NCBI RefSeq assembly: GCF_030936135.1
Contig: NC_082595.1
Coordinates: 14,831,930-14,895,929, forward strand
Length of the DNA stretch: 64,000 nt
Reading direction: 5' to 3'
DNA from: Gavia stellata
Lineage: Eukaryota > Chordata > Aves > Gaviiformes > Gaviidae
Below the pieces are notes generated by a model. That model was given only the letters and a program-made list of their open reading frames with translations. It had not been told where the DNA came from and did no database searches. Positions 53,084-63,099 of the stretch are shown piece after piece; the first letter of the stretch is position 1, and each line of letters starts with the position of its first letter. Both the position numbers and the translations under genes were made by a program.

Positions 53084-53156
53084 ATATATATTGAAGCTTT
53101 GAAAGGTTCATCAGGAATCCTAACAGAGGACCAGTGTATGACCGTCTGGGAGATTA

Positions 53157-53178
53157 AAAAAAAAAAAAAAAAAAAAAA
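53157..53178. repeat. poly(A) tract, 22 bases
   Basis: An uninterrupted run of A shortly after the GGAA array. Confidence 0.9.
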
Positions 53179-53489
53179 GGCCGGTTTGGATTTTATTCTG
53201 GATATACATTTTAAGGTAGTTTAATTTGCAGCTTGAAGAAAAATGGAATCAAATATTAAGAAACTCCCGCAGGAATTCCCCCCACCCTCCCCTCTGTAAT
53301 CCTTTACATAAAAGGAAAGGATTACAAAGAAAAAGATTTTGTGTGTGTGTGTATTAAAATCTTTGGCTAAACATATTGTTGTCCAATTAATACCTCCAAG
53401 TCGATTTGTAGAGGGGCTGAGAAATCTCTTTCCCTCCTTAGGGAAATAGGAGCCAGGGAGGGAGGGAGGGGGGAAAAAAGTTTTCCCCA

Positions 53490-54330
53490 AGTCTGTTAGC
53501 AGAAGTGTTCAAGCAGATCACTAAAAATTAAGAGGGTGAGTTATTTCCATTAGGACTATGAAGCCATGCAGCTCACCGATGACAGTTTAGTGGAAATCAG
53601 ATGAATGTGTAATACAGCGAGCTTCTTCCAGTCCAGCAGCTCTTCCAACTGGACCTATTCATCTGCCACTTGGAATTATTTCACGAGGAGTGCGCTGTGA
53701 AAGGATCACAACCAGTTTGGAGCCCAGCTAAAGAACTTCTACCACCCATAGCAGTATTATTATTATCCTTCGGATAGGGCAAGTCACGCTATGTTTTCAC
53801 ATTTTAATTGTAATATCTCTCTTCCCGCCCCCCCCCCCTTCCCTCCATTGATGTCTGAAAGTAGTTTGGGCTCCAAGCCTCACCCCTCGATCTCCATCGG
53901 AATGCAGAAAAGATCTTTAAAAAAGTTTTGAATTCCTCAATGATTTTTCTTCTAGAAAGGCGGCTTAGGATAATTATTTCAGCTTTATTGAGGGCAGATT
54001 AGTTGAAGTCTGGATGCTGCGTTTCAATACTCGTTGTACATGCCTTTACAATGTCGGTATTGTTTGCTACTGTGTGTGAACCTATTCAAAATATACACTT
54101 TTTAACACCAAGCAAAGTCCTGTCTAAATATACACAGTAAGTCTGGAAAGATGTCCATGACCCGTACAAATCTCTGTAAATCACACTTCCATAGCTACAG
54201 AAACTAAACAAAAGAGTTACCAGCTCAAGATGCTGATTAAATCTTCTTAAAAGCAACATACCTAATAATAAATATAGTTGCGTGGTAGCAAGGTCTGGCG
54301 ACCCAGCTAGGTCTTACTGAGGGATGGACT
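53490..54330. promoter_or_regulatory. candidate conserved regulatory block, SIX3-proximal
   Basis: About 840 bases of balanced, repeat-free DNA directly upstream of the SIX3 promoter region. It is rich in homeodomain-type words (TTTCCATTAGGAC, TGGAATTATTTCACG, GGATAATTATTTCAGC). The only blemish is a run of 11 C near 53,828. By texture it is among the best enhancer candidates in the window, but alignment to other vertebrates is needed. Confidence 0.4.
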
Positions 54331-54364
54331 CAAACCACCACGGAGATTTTCCTTGCTCCCAATT

Positions 54365-54410
54365 AAAAAAAAAAAAAAAAAAAAAAAAGAAAAGAAAGAA
54401 AGAAAATAAA
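54365..54410. repeat. poly(A)/(AAAG)n tract
   Basis: Twenty-four A followed by AAAG units. It is a simple repeat. Confidence 0.9.
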
Positions 54411-54740
54411 TCTGGGTTCAAACCCGCTTTTGCTCGCCTCCCTTTCCTCCTCCCCGCACAGAAGCCCTGCAAATTCGGGGCAGAAACTGGGGGGAAACGG
54501 AGAGGTGCGGTGTAAAGCCCCGGCGTGTTTGGGGGTGAGGACCAGCCTCGCAAGGTCGCCGGGCTCCGGAGAAAGGAAGGGGCGACGGGAGGTGAGGCGA
54601 GTGGGAGGGGGAAAGCCAGAATGAAAGAAAAACGAAGTGGAGAGAGGGGAGAGAAAGGAGAGGGAAAGGGAAGGCGAGAAGGAGCAGGAGGGCTGGGGAA
54701 GCAAGGCGTGGGACGGGGGAGGCAGCGAGCGGGGCGCCGC

Positions 54741-54800
54741 CGGAGCCGGGCGCGGAGCCGGGCGCGGAGCCGGGCGCGGAGCGGGGCGCGGAGCCGGGGC
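54741..54800. repeat. five-copy 12-bp CpG-rich minisatellite
   Basis: Five tandem 12-mers of CGGAGCCGGGCG at 54,741, 54,753, 54,765, 54,777 and 54,789. The fourth has GCG in place of GCC and the last is slightly diverged. Each unit holds several CpGs and a GGCGCGGAG core. It is part of a CpG island (54,700-54,900) about 1.1 kb upstream of the SIX3 ATG. Confidence 0.9.
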
Positions 54801-55009
54801 GGCCGGAGCGCGTCCGCGCTGAGCACCCTGCGCGGCTCTCGGCGGAGCCGCCGCGGAACTCCGCGGGAAGCGGATCCCTCCTTCCGCGGAGAGGGGCAGG
54901 GAGCGGGAGAGGGGAGGGAAGGGGAGGAGAGGAGAGAGACTCTTCGGGGAACCAGAGCTAAACCCAGCCTGTACTGTATGTGCCTGCTTCTGGGAGGGTC
55001 ACCGGCGTG

Positions 55010-55285
55010 AGGATGGGTCTAATGATCTCATCTTTCTTTTCTTCCCCGGCACTATTAGTGCTCAGATAGGCAGAATGAAGTGAAACTACGTGCAAATCAT
55101 GTGTAAATTGTCTCAGTTAGGAGCCCTTTATCCGAACGTGTATCCCAGCCTGGCCCATTTACTTTCCCCCCATATCTCCTTTAGCTTTAACGAGGCTCGT
55201 TAAGATCACAATAATATTCCACCCTCTAATTGCTCATCCCATTCAACAAATATGTGCACACTGCTTTTCGCATTATTTGATCCCT
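55010..55285. promoter_or_regulatory. SIX3 upstream candidate conserved element
   Basis: A repeat-free AT-rich block 600-900 bases before the SIX3 ATG. It has octamer-like TGCAAATC (55,091-55,098), GCACTATTAGTGC (near palindrome), CCTCTAATTGCTC and CGCATTATTTGATCCC. Its position right upstream of the promoter and its motif density suggest proximal control of SIX3. Confidence 0.4.
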
Positions 55286-55469
55286 TATTTAGGAGGGGTG
55301 TGGAGAGGGAGGGGGGAGAGACGGGGAGAAGGGGAAGTGCTGAGATTAGGAGTTGCAAAGATTAAGGGGGAAAAAAAAAAAAACCCAACAACCAGGCTTT
55401 TCCACCAACCGCCCCGTTTCCCTCCCCCCCGTGCATTTGGGCGAAGTGGTAAAAACCTTCCTTACGTAC

Positions 55470-55680
55470 TCCGTAATGATTGGCAGGGCTGACAGTGATT
55501 GGCAGGGGCTGCCATGGCAACGCCACAACGACACTCAGAAGACCAATAGAAAAGCGAAACAAAATGTTTCAGCGCTGCACTCACTGTGGATTTAGGGGAG
55601 ATATTATGAGGCTGTTGTCATTAGGGCGATTGCTGTTGAATCACTGAATCCTGACTCGGCGGCGGCGCGGGGCCGGGTGT
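55470..55680 (+). promoter_or_regulatory. SIX3: SIX3 core promoter region
   Basis: No TATA box is present. Three CCAAT boxes lie within 70 bases: inverted ATTGG at 55,479-55,483 and 55,498-55,502 (19 bases apart, both inside a repeated GATTGGCAGGG) and direct CCAAT at 55,543-55,547. Between them GCTGCCATGGCAAC (55,509-55,522) is a near-perfect palindromic RFX X-box-like word. The spacing is typical of NF-Y/RFX-driven TATA-less promoters. Transcription probably starts between about 55,590 and 55,690, before the GT-rich leader. The exact start cannot be read from sequence. Confidence 0.6.
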
Positions 55681-55822
55681 GTGTGAGTGCGTGCGTGTGT
55701 GTGTGCGTGTGTGCGTGAGTGCGTGTGCGTGTGTCCGCGTGTGCGTGTGAGTGTGTGTGCCCCCGTGCCTCTATGTGGCTGTGTGTGCGTGTGCGGGTGT
55801 GGATGCGTGCGCGGTGCGTGTG
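55676..55822 (+). repeat. (GT/GC)n-rich leader repeat of SIX3
   Basis: Imperfect GTGTGC/GTGCGT dinucleotide-type repeat running almost to the coding start. It can adopt Z-DNA. The SIX3 frame is open through it (cysteine/valine-rich) from a GTG at 55,687 right after an in-frame TGA, which is why an artificially long open frame is seen. It is most likely 5' UTR. Confidence 0.8.
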
Positions 55823-55865
55823 CCCTTTCCTCCCTTCTTCCTCCCTTTCTTTCTTTTCTCCTTGA
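55773..55865 (+). other. upstream ORF in SIX3 leader
   Basis: An ATG at 55,773 opens a 30-codon frame (second in-frame ATG at 55,803) that stops at TGA 55,863-55,865, 28 bases before the SIX3 ATG and in a different frame from it. If transcription starts upstream of 55,773, ribosomes would meet this uORF first and reinitiation distance would be very short. The peptide is low-complexity and probably not functional as a protein. Confidence 0.45.
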
Positions 55866-55893
55866 TTTATCTCCCCCTCTCCCCGGTCATCCC

Positions 55894-56660
55894 ATGGTGT
55901 TCAGGTCCCCGCTAGAGCTTTATCCCACCCATTTCTTCTTGCCAAACTTCGCCGCCGACCCGCACCACCGCTCCCTCCTTCTCGCCAGCGGCGGCGGCGG
56001 CGGCGGCAGCGGCAGCGGCTCGGGCTGCAGCCCCGGTGCCGGCGGCGGTGGAGGCGGCAGCTCCCGGGCACCCCACGAAGAGTTGTCAATGTTTCAGCTG
56101 CCCACACTCAACTTCTCCCCGGAGCAAGTGGCCAGCGTCTGCGAGACGCTGGAGGAGACTGGAGACATAGAGAGGCTGGGGAGGTTCCTCTGGTCGCTGC
56201 CGGTGGCGCCGGGGGCATGCGAGGCCATCAACAAGCACGAGTCCATCCTCCGCGCCCGGGCGGTGGTGGCCTTCCACACGGGCAACTTCCGAGACCTCTA
56301 CCACATCCTGGAGAACCACAAATTCACCAAGGAGTCCCACGGCAAGTTGCAGGCCATGTGGCTCGAAGCGCACTACCAGGAGGCCGAGAAGCTAAGGGGT
56401 CGCCCGCTGGGGCCGGTTGATAAATACAGGGTGAGAAAGAAGTTTCCGCTGCCCAGGACCATTTGGGATGGCGAGCAGAAGACGCACTGCTTCAAGGAGA
56501 GGACTCGCAGCCTCCTGAGGGAGTGGTACCTGCAGGACCCTTACCCCAACCCCAGCAAGAAAAGGGAACTGGCTCAGGCCACGGGGCTCACCCCCACGCA
56601 AGTAGGCAACTGGTTCAAAAACCGAAGGCAAAGAGACAGAGCAGCGGCGGCTAAAAACAG
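55894..56660 (+). CDS. SIX3: SIX3 homeobox transcription factor, coding exon 1
   Basis: Encodes residues 1-255 and two bases of codon 256 of a 319-residue SIX3, the homeodomain regulator of forebrain and eye. It acts in the nucleus, represses WNT1/BMP4-type targets with Groucho/TLE partners and supports SHH expression (family knowledge). The ATG at 55,894 gives [10 protein letters not shown], matching the SIX3 N-terminus. -3 is C and +4 is G, so the context is moderate. Order: N-terminal segment 1-32, a Gly/Ser tract about 33-57, a SIX domain about 71-192 starting [18 protein letters not shown] (holding the eh1-like Groucho contact), and the homeodomain about 193-252. The recognition helix has W240, F241, K242, N243 and R245 (homeodomain 48, 49, 50, 51 and 53). 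Homeodomain position 5 is Thr, not the usual Arg, as in SIX proteins. The exon ends AAAAACAG|GTCAGT within an Arg codon. The Gly tract is shorter than I recall for human SIX3 (332 residues), which accounts for the length difference. Confidence 0.98.
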
Positions 56661-56661
56661 G

Positions 56662-57200
56662 TCAGTGGGGCTGCGGGGCCCCGCTCCGGGGCGGAGGGCG
56701 AGGTGGGCGGCGGGGTCCTCGGCGGCCGCCCGGCCGGCAGCGCGCCCCTGCCTCTCCTTCCCTCCTCCTCCTCCTCCTCCTCCTCTCCATCACCGCCACC
56801 GGGAGAAATCGGTCCCCCCGCCGGGCGGGTAGGTCTCCTCCCGGCAGCCGCAGGGATGCGGCGGGGGCAGGCACGGCTGGAAGTTGCCCGGCGCTCCCCG
56901 AGACCTGCCTGGGCTCCCCACGGGCTCCCGGGGTGCGGGCAGGGCTGGGGCTCACCCGCGGGCGTGGGCAGCTCCGTGCGCGCGTGTGTCTGTGTCTGTG
57001 CGGGCGCGGGGCGCAGCGGCTGCGGCGGGGGCAGAGCCCGGCTCTCCCTGTCCCCCACGGCCCCGGGCCGGTGGGCTCCGGTTTTGCTTTCGGCTGGCCG
57101 GGATCTGCGTCTGGCCGGGCTCTGGCGCGGTTCCCCCGCCGAAGGGCCGCGGCGGGCGGCGCGATTCGGAGCGGGTTTCTGCAGAGCGGGCGGCTCCGCT
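56662..57200. promoter_or_regulatory. CpG island over SIX3 exon 1 and early intron
   Basis: CpG density continues from the exon across the first 500 bases of intron and includes a short (TCC)n at 56,762-56,786. Such broad islands are typical of Polycomb-regulated developmental genes. Frames on both strands here are artefacts. Confidence 0.7.
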
Positions 57201-57539
57201 CCGATTGTTCGCGCTCCTCTGCATGCGCGGCGGGACCAGCACACGCACTCCCCAGAGCCGTGTGGCTCGGGGAGAAAAGGGAGAAAAGCCTTTAGGAGAT
57301 CGGGAAACCTCTTTTTTTCCCCATCCCCATTTCTCTGCTTACACCACATGGCCACCTGGCCCTCCGGTCGTGTGTTTCCTGTGCATTTACGCTTGCATTT
57401 ATTCGCCTGTCTCTCGGTGTCTTTTTTTAATTTCTTTTTATATTTTCTGCTTTGCCGTGATAAAAGCGAGGCACCCTTCTTTCTTTTTTTTTTTCCTCGT
57501 CCCCTCCGTAAAAGTTATTTTGCAAATGAAAATGGACCC

Positions 57540-57830
57540 TTAATCCAGCTTGACACACCGTTTTTATTTTAATTTAAGTTTGGCTACCTCTGTAAGCCTG
57601 TAAACAAAACTTCTTGTTCCTGTAAATGCTGTCTCTTAAATTCCTCCTAATTATAGCACTGGTGCTATTGATTCAAGGTTCCGTAGGAGAAATGCAACCT
57701 AAAAGTGCCTCGCCATTTAATTTCCATTAAATGGAAAACACATCAGCTTAGGACTGTAAATAAACAGAAGTTGCCTACGGATGCTTTTGTTGACTCAACG
57801 CTGTTGACAGCAGATGAATGCACGAGGGAT
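57540..57830. promoter_or_regulatory. SIX3 intronic candidate conserved element
   Basis: A repeat-free block in the middle of the intron, with CCTCCTAATTATAGC, GCTATTGATTCAAGG, CCATTTAATTTCCATTAAATGG (an inverted ATTTAAT pair) and GTAAATAAACAG (forkhead type). It contrasts sharply with the CpG islands at both ends. It is probably an intronic enhancer. Confidence 0.4.
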
Positions 57831-58149
57831 TGTAAATGGGAGAAAAATCAAAAGACGCTGCGATTAGAACACTTAAAATAATGAGAAATATAGAATAAAC
57901 CGGCTACATTTTCCTGTTCTTTGCAGGCAGTTAATAGAAAATACCCCGGTGAGAAGCAGTTGAGCGAAAAGTGTATTTCGATTCGCACCGGCAGTGCTGG
58001 GCGCTAGAGGTTGTGGCTGGTTGTTCAGCCCAGGACTTTTAGCCCTTATCCTCGAACCAGGCTTTCTTTGGGTTTCGAGCGGAATAAACGGGCGCAGAGG
58101 AATATTCATAACTCTCTAGGGAGCCTAAAAATTATTTATTGCCTCTTAA

Positions 58150-59190
<1,041 letters not shown>

Positions 59191-59470
59191 TATCGGAAAA
59201 CAAACAAACAAACAAACAAAAAATCCAAATCCAAACAGCCAAGCACCCTCTCCCCGACCCGAGCAAAACAAACCGAGGCAACCTAGAATCAGGACACACA
59301 CACGCATGCACGCACACACACAGCCAGGAGGAAAGAAAAGGCCAAACCCGACCCAAACATAATAGCAAACAAACAGACAGGGATCAGAGAATCCACCACC
59401 ACCGTCAGCCAACACCACCACCAAGAGATGGAGCTAAAACGTCAACAGTCACAAACGCTGGTGCTGCAGC

Positions 59471-59501
59471 GGGGGGGGGGTGGGGGGGTGGGGGGGGCGG
59501 G
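59471..59501 (+). repeat. G-rich quadruplex-type tract in SIX3 3' UTR
   Basis: G10-T-G7-T-G8-C-G3 on the sense strand. It satisfies the four-run quadruplex rule with one-base loops and would lie in the mRNA 280 bases after the stop codon. Confidence 0.85.
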
Positions 59502-60298
59502 AAATAATAATTATTATATATATAAAAAGAAAAAAAAAAAACAAAGCAAAAGTGACAATTGTATTCTTTTTAGGACAAGCACGATTTCTCCTTTGCGCTT
59601 TTCCATGGACGCATTTCACCCACTTGCATGATGATGATGATTAAATTTGTATCTGGGAAAAAATATTCTCTATAGTAAAGGAAAACAAACAGAAACCAGA
59701 CAAACAAACGCAAACTCCCATCGAATTTGTACAAAAAGCAAAAATTTAAAAAAAAATATTAAAAAGGAACTCCTTGAAGAGGGAAATAACAAATGTTTAT
59801 CGCCTTTTTGTTGGTCCTATTTCTCTCTCTTTCTCTCTCCCTCTCCCTTTCTCTCTTTTCTTTGTTTTGTTTTTTTTTTAAGTCCAAGTGATGGTCCAGC
59901 CAAGATGCAATTTTCTGTTTTTTTGTTCAGCAGACAATCATTTTATTCGTAAGCACCTTTTTTTCTACACTTCTGTCACTGCCTGTGTGGGTACTGGTTA
60001 TAAATGTGGAAAAAGAATAGTTATGACTGTAACAGATTTTTATTTTTATTTCAAAATTTTATATGAATTATGTATATCTTAATGATGCGGTCATTTTCCC
60101 AGTTTGTAATATATGTGTAGAAATGCTTGTATATGATATTTGCTCTACTCTTTCTTTCTTCCTCCCCCCTCTCTGTCTATCTCCCTCCCACCCTTTCTCT
60201 CTCTCTCCTTTTTATTTTCCTTGACTCGGTGTTCCTTGCACAAACTTAGCTGTCAAGATCTGACGTGCTAGGTTTTCAAAAGGGACCTCAGCGGTAGC

Positions 60299-60325
60299 AA
60301 AAAAAAAAAAAAAAAAAAAAAAAAA
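60299..60325. repeat. poly(A) tract, 27 bases
   Basis: The longest A run in the window, inside the predicted 3' UTR. No AATAAA precedes it closely, so it is genomic and not a true cleavage site. Confidence 0.9.
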
Positions 60326-60906
60326 GCTTAGGGTGCAACTGTAGTTATCTTATGCAAAAGCTATTTTGAGTATTTCATAGCAGCTTTGGGGGGTCTCTTC
60401 TTAAACTCCACGTAGGACGCTTAAACTATTGTTTCCTTAACTGCGTGTTTATCTATATGTACAAACTTTCTAAATCAAATACAGTATTCCATTTTCTTAT
60501 CTATCCAGCGATGTTGGTGTTTTTGTCCGCCACGGAAAAACTCGCCCTCCCCGTGGGCGCCTCGCCCCGCGCGCTGCGCCGCCGTCGGCCCTCGCCTTGC
60601 CCCGCTCGGCGGGACACCCCGGAGGGATTTTGGGGGGACGGAGCGGCCCTGCGCGGAGGCTGCGGGCGGCAGCGGGACAGCGGGGCTGCCATAGCGGCGG
60701 CGGCGCGGGGCGCGGGGCACGGCCGTGTCCCTCCGGGTCCCCGCGCCACCGCGGGCTCCAGCGTTTCCCCCCCGCCCCCCGGCCCTTTTTTTGTGCACTC
60801 CGAGCTGAAAGGATTCCCCTGGCCGCCTGTCTGCAGGGCCGGGTGTCTCCAGAGAGCGGTTAAGACATTTCGGGATTTGTTTTGTAGCTTTAAATGAAAA
60901 CAAAAA

Positions 60907-60912
60907 AATAAA
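60907..60912 (+). terminator. SIX3: candidate SIX3 polyadenylation signal AATAAA
   Basis: A canonical hexamer 1.7 kb after the stop. TG/T-rich sequence (GTATATTGTAATGTGCTG) lies about 45-60 bases downstream, somewhat far. The implied UTR length fits what I recall for vertebrate SIX3. Confidence 0.4.
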
Positions 60913-61014
60913 CTCCTCGCCCTAAGCGGGCTGCAGCTCCTCCCCTCGAATCCGGAGTATATTGTAATGTGCTGAAAGAAGCCTTTATTTGCATGACTAA
61001 CAGTATTTCAGCAT

Positions 61015-61064
61015 CTTTCTTTCTTTTTTTTTTTCTTTTTCTTTCTTTTTCTTTTTTTTTTTTC
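61015..61064. repeat. (CTTT)n/poly(T) tract
   Basis: A pyrimidine simple repeat immediately before an ATTAAA hexamer. Confidence 0.9.
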
Positions 61065-61070
61065 ATTAAA
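61065..61070 (+). terminator. SIX3: alternative polyadenylation signal ATTAAA
   Basis: ATTAAA follows a long U-rich tract and is followed directly by GTTTTGCTTTG (U/GU-rich). The local context is better than at 60,907, but the hexamer is weaker. It could be the distal end of SIX3 transcripts. Confidence 0.35.
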
Positions 61071-61459
61071 GTTTTGCTTTGCCCTGGGCAGATTATTCAG
61101 CCGTGAATTAACGAGAGGTAAATTCTAAACTTGTTTTTACTTGAAAATACAATTTTGAAACTTACCAGGGATTTAGGAAGAAACGTGCCTGGAATTTCTT
61201 GACCGTTTCCAAATTAATTTGGACTTCCGATCTACCTTTGTGTTGCCCGCGTCCTCTCTCCCTCTTCCCTCCTCCCCATTTTTTGGGAAGTCCGAGCTAG
61301 GTTTACGGAAAGCCTTAGGAAGGGCCTAAGGATGCTTCCCCTCGCATCCCCCCCGCCCCAAGAGGCTGGGGGAACCCCCTAGGGTGTAAGATCTTAGAGC
61401 AAGGCACTAATGGGTAATTTTAAGGAATAAGCTGATGTGCAAATACGTTCATACGCCTT

Positions 61460-61790
61460 TGGTGCCCCTGAGGAAAAGCCGCGCGTGTCCGCGCAGCGAA
61501 CGCGTAGGGGAAGCGTCCCCCCGTGAGACGCCCCTGGCCAGGGCAGGAAAGAGTTTCCGCGCTGGGCCGCTGAGCGCCCGCGAACCGCGGAGACCCGCGT
61601 AGGGGTGGTGGTGGGATTTCTCCTCCGTTTCCCCACGGGAGCCACCGCGGGGAAGGGCACGGACGGTCCGAGGTAGCGCCCGCCCCGTCGGGGTTTGCCT
61701 CCCACGCCCCCCGGTTTCGCCTAACGCGCGGCTCCGCGGCGGGGGTCTCCCCAACAGGCAGCTCCGGCGGCGTCACCGCCCCGTCGCCAA
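61460..61790. promoter_or_regulatory. CpG island, SIX3 3' flank
   Basis: A CpG-dense stretch with multi-frame open readings on the minus strand and no recognisable protein. It is followed by 14 G at 61,857-61,870. Confidence 0.6.
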
Positions 61791-62199
61791 CACGAGTGGG
61801 GGGTTACAAGGAAATAACACCCGGTTGTGCAAAACCGGAATGGACGGGAATTGCTTGGGGGGGGGGGGGGTGGAGGACACAGACAATAGGGCTCCCGTGT
61901 TCCGCGTGGGTGGGAGAAGGGGGTCGTGTGATGGACTCCGTTCTTCCCCTCCCCCATGCGGCTTTTAGAGGGGAGAAATATTACCCAGGAGGGGATAAAA
62001 GGCTCCCTAAAGGCCGGCACCTTCGCACGGGTCTCACGCTTGATCTCGGGCTGCTCTTTCTCTCCCCCCGGCAGCGAGGGAGCGGAGAGGCCTTCGCAGG
62101 AAAAAGTCCCGGCCCTTCCAGTCACCCCCGGGTTTGGGTAGGAAGGAGATCTTCGATGTCGGTACATTGTTTTTAAGCGCAATATTTCTGCTCCTCGCT

Positions 62200-62405
62200 G
62201 GTAGGAGTGTCGTTCTCATCCTGCTTTATTTTTAACGGGATTTAATACCTGAAAGGATTCAGAGGCGTGAAAGTTTGGGATTTTTTCTCTTTCTCTTCCT
62301 TCATTTTCTCGTCTGGAAGCTGCAGCTAGAAGGCGTCAAGCCGGCAGCAATAATCTACCTCAGCTGAGCCTTACGCTGATAGGTTTGGATTTTTCTTCCC
62401 TCTGA
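62200..62405. promoter_or_regulatory. 3' flank candidate conserved element
   Basis: A repeat-free block with GGGATTTAATACC, GGCAGCAATAATCTACC and ACGCTGATAGG. It lies between CpG-rich blocks. Conservation is not tested. Confidence 0.3.
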
Positions 62406-62429
62406 TTAAGCCTCCAGAAGATCGCCCCG

Positions 62430-62750
62430 TCGTGCCGTGGCGGTTAGGGGAGGCCAGAGATCGCCTTTAGCCTCACCCCACCCGTACCTGGCCTCAGGCT
62501 CCAGCCTCCCTCCCCTCCAGCCTCCCAGGCAGGGCCCTTGCTCCCACGCCATTTGCCCCCCCCCCCCCCCGCCCATCCCCGAAAATTTACCCCTTTTGCC
62601 CAGACCCGGAGAAGCGAGCTGCCCCGGCCCGCTGGGGTGTTCGCCTCTCCCCGGAGCCCGCGGGCCTTTGTGCGGGGCAGCCGGCGGGGGGGGGCGGGGG
62701 GGAGACAGACACACATCCAGGGAAGCGCCGGTGCCTGTGCGGTTTCGGGG
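62430..62750. promoter_or_regulatory. GC-rich block, 3' flank
   Basis: GC-rich with 15 C at 62,556-62,570. Pro/Gly-rich frames are compositional. Confidence 0.45.
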
Positions 62751-62759
62751 TGCCAAGGG

Positions 62760-63095
62760 CGCAGCTAATGATATGCCTTTTCAAAGCCGGGCTCTGTAAT
62801 GGATAAATGATGTTGTTTTAGGATTTGCATTAAAAACCTGAATGGCTGATTGAGGTGTAAATATATGAAAAGCTGCGTTTAAGCCTTCTCACCCACTAAG
62901 TCCATCTGTCCCGGGAAGATAGGGCCTATCGAGCCCCGCCAAACTGGAGGGCTGCCTCCTCCCTGCCCCTGGCCGAGCATTATCGACAGCCCCTCTCCAG
63001 CATTAGTTTATTATCCGCGCCGAGCTCGGCCGTTGATTAAGATGAAATTACTCGGAAGCTGAAGTGCGTTTGATCAATATTTAAGCGAAAGCCGG
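62760..63095. promoter_or_regulatory. 3' flank candidate conserved elements
   Basis: Two AT-rich blocks (62,760-62,895 and 62,995-63,090) with AGCTAATGATATGCC, GGATTTGCATTAAAAACC (octamer-like ATTTGCAT), CATTAGTTTATTATCC and TTTGATCAATATTTAAGC. They are surrounded by CpG-rich sequence. These are strong by texture as enhancers, possibly of SIX3 or of a gene beyond the right edge. Confidence 0.4.
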
Positions 63096-63099
63096 GGGA

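Larger units (their letters stand above)
59191..60930 (+). other. SIX3: SIX3 3' UTR (approximate)
   Basis: It starts after the stop with (CAAA)n at 59,196-59,222 and a CA-rich stretch near 59,297-59,321. It then holds a G-rich tract at 59,471-59,501 and a long AT-rich segment (59,510-60,140) with the smooth, repeat-poor look of conserved UTR. Pyrimidine-rich stretches and a 27-base A tract (60,299-60,325) follow, then a CpG-rich patch at 60,540-60,780. The 3' end is not certain: AATAAA at 60,907 is the first canonical signal, and ATTAAA at 61,065 follows. Confidence 0.6.

Noticed and set aside
52661..53224. 187-codon Lys/Glu/Arg-rich frame
   Set aside because: It is created by the GGAA/GAAA microsatellite, which leaves all frames open.
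55687..55893. N-terminal extension as the true SIX3 start
   Set aside because: It starts at GTG, is encoded by a GT repeat, and the ATG at 55,894 reproduces the known SIX3 N-terminus. Kept only as a low-weight finding.
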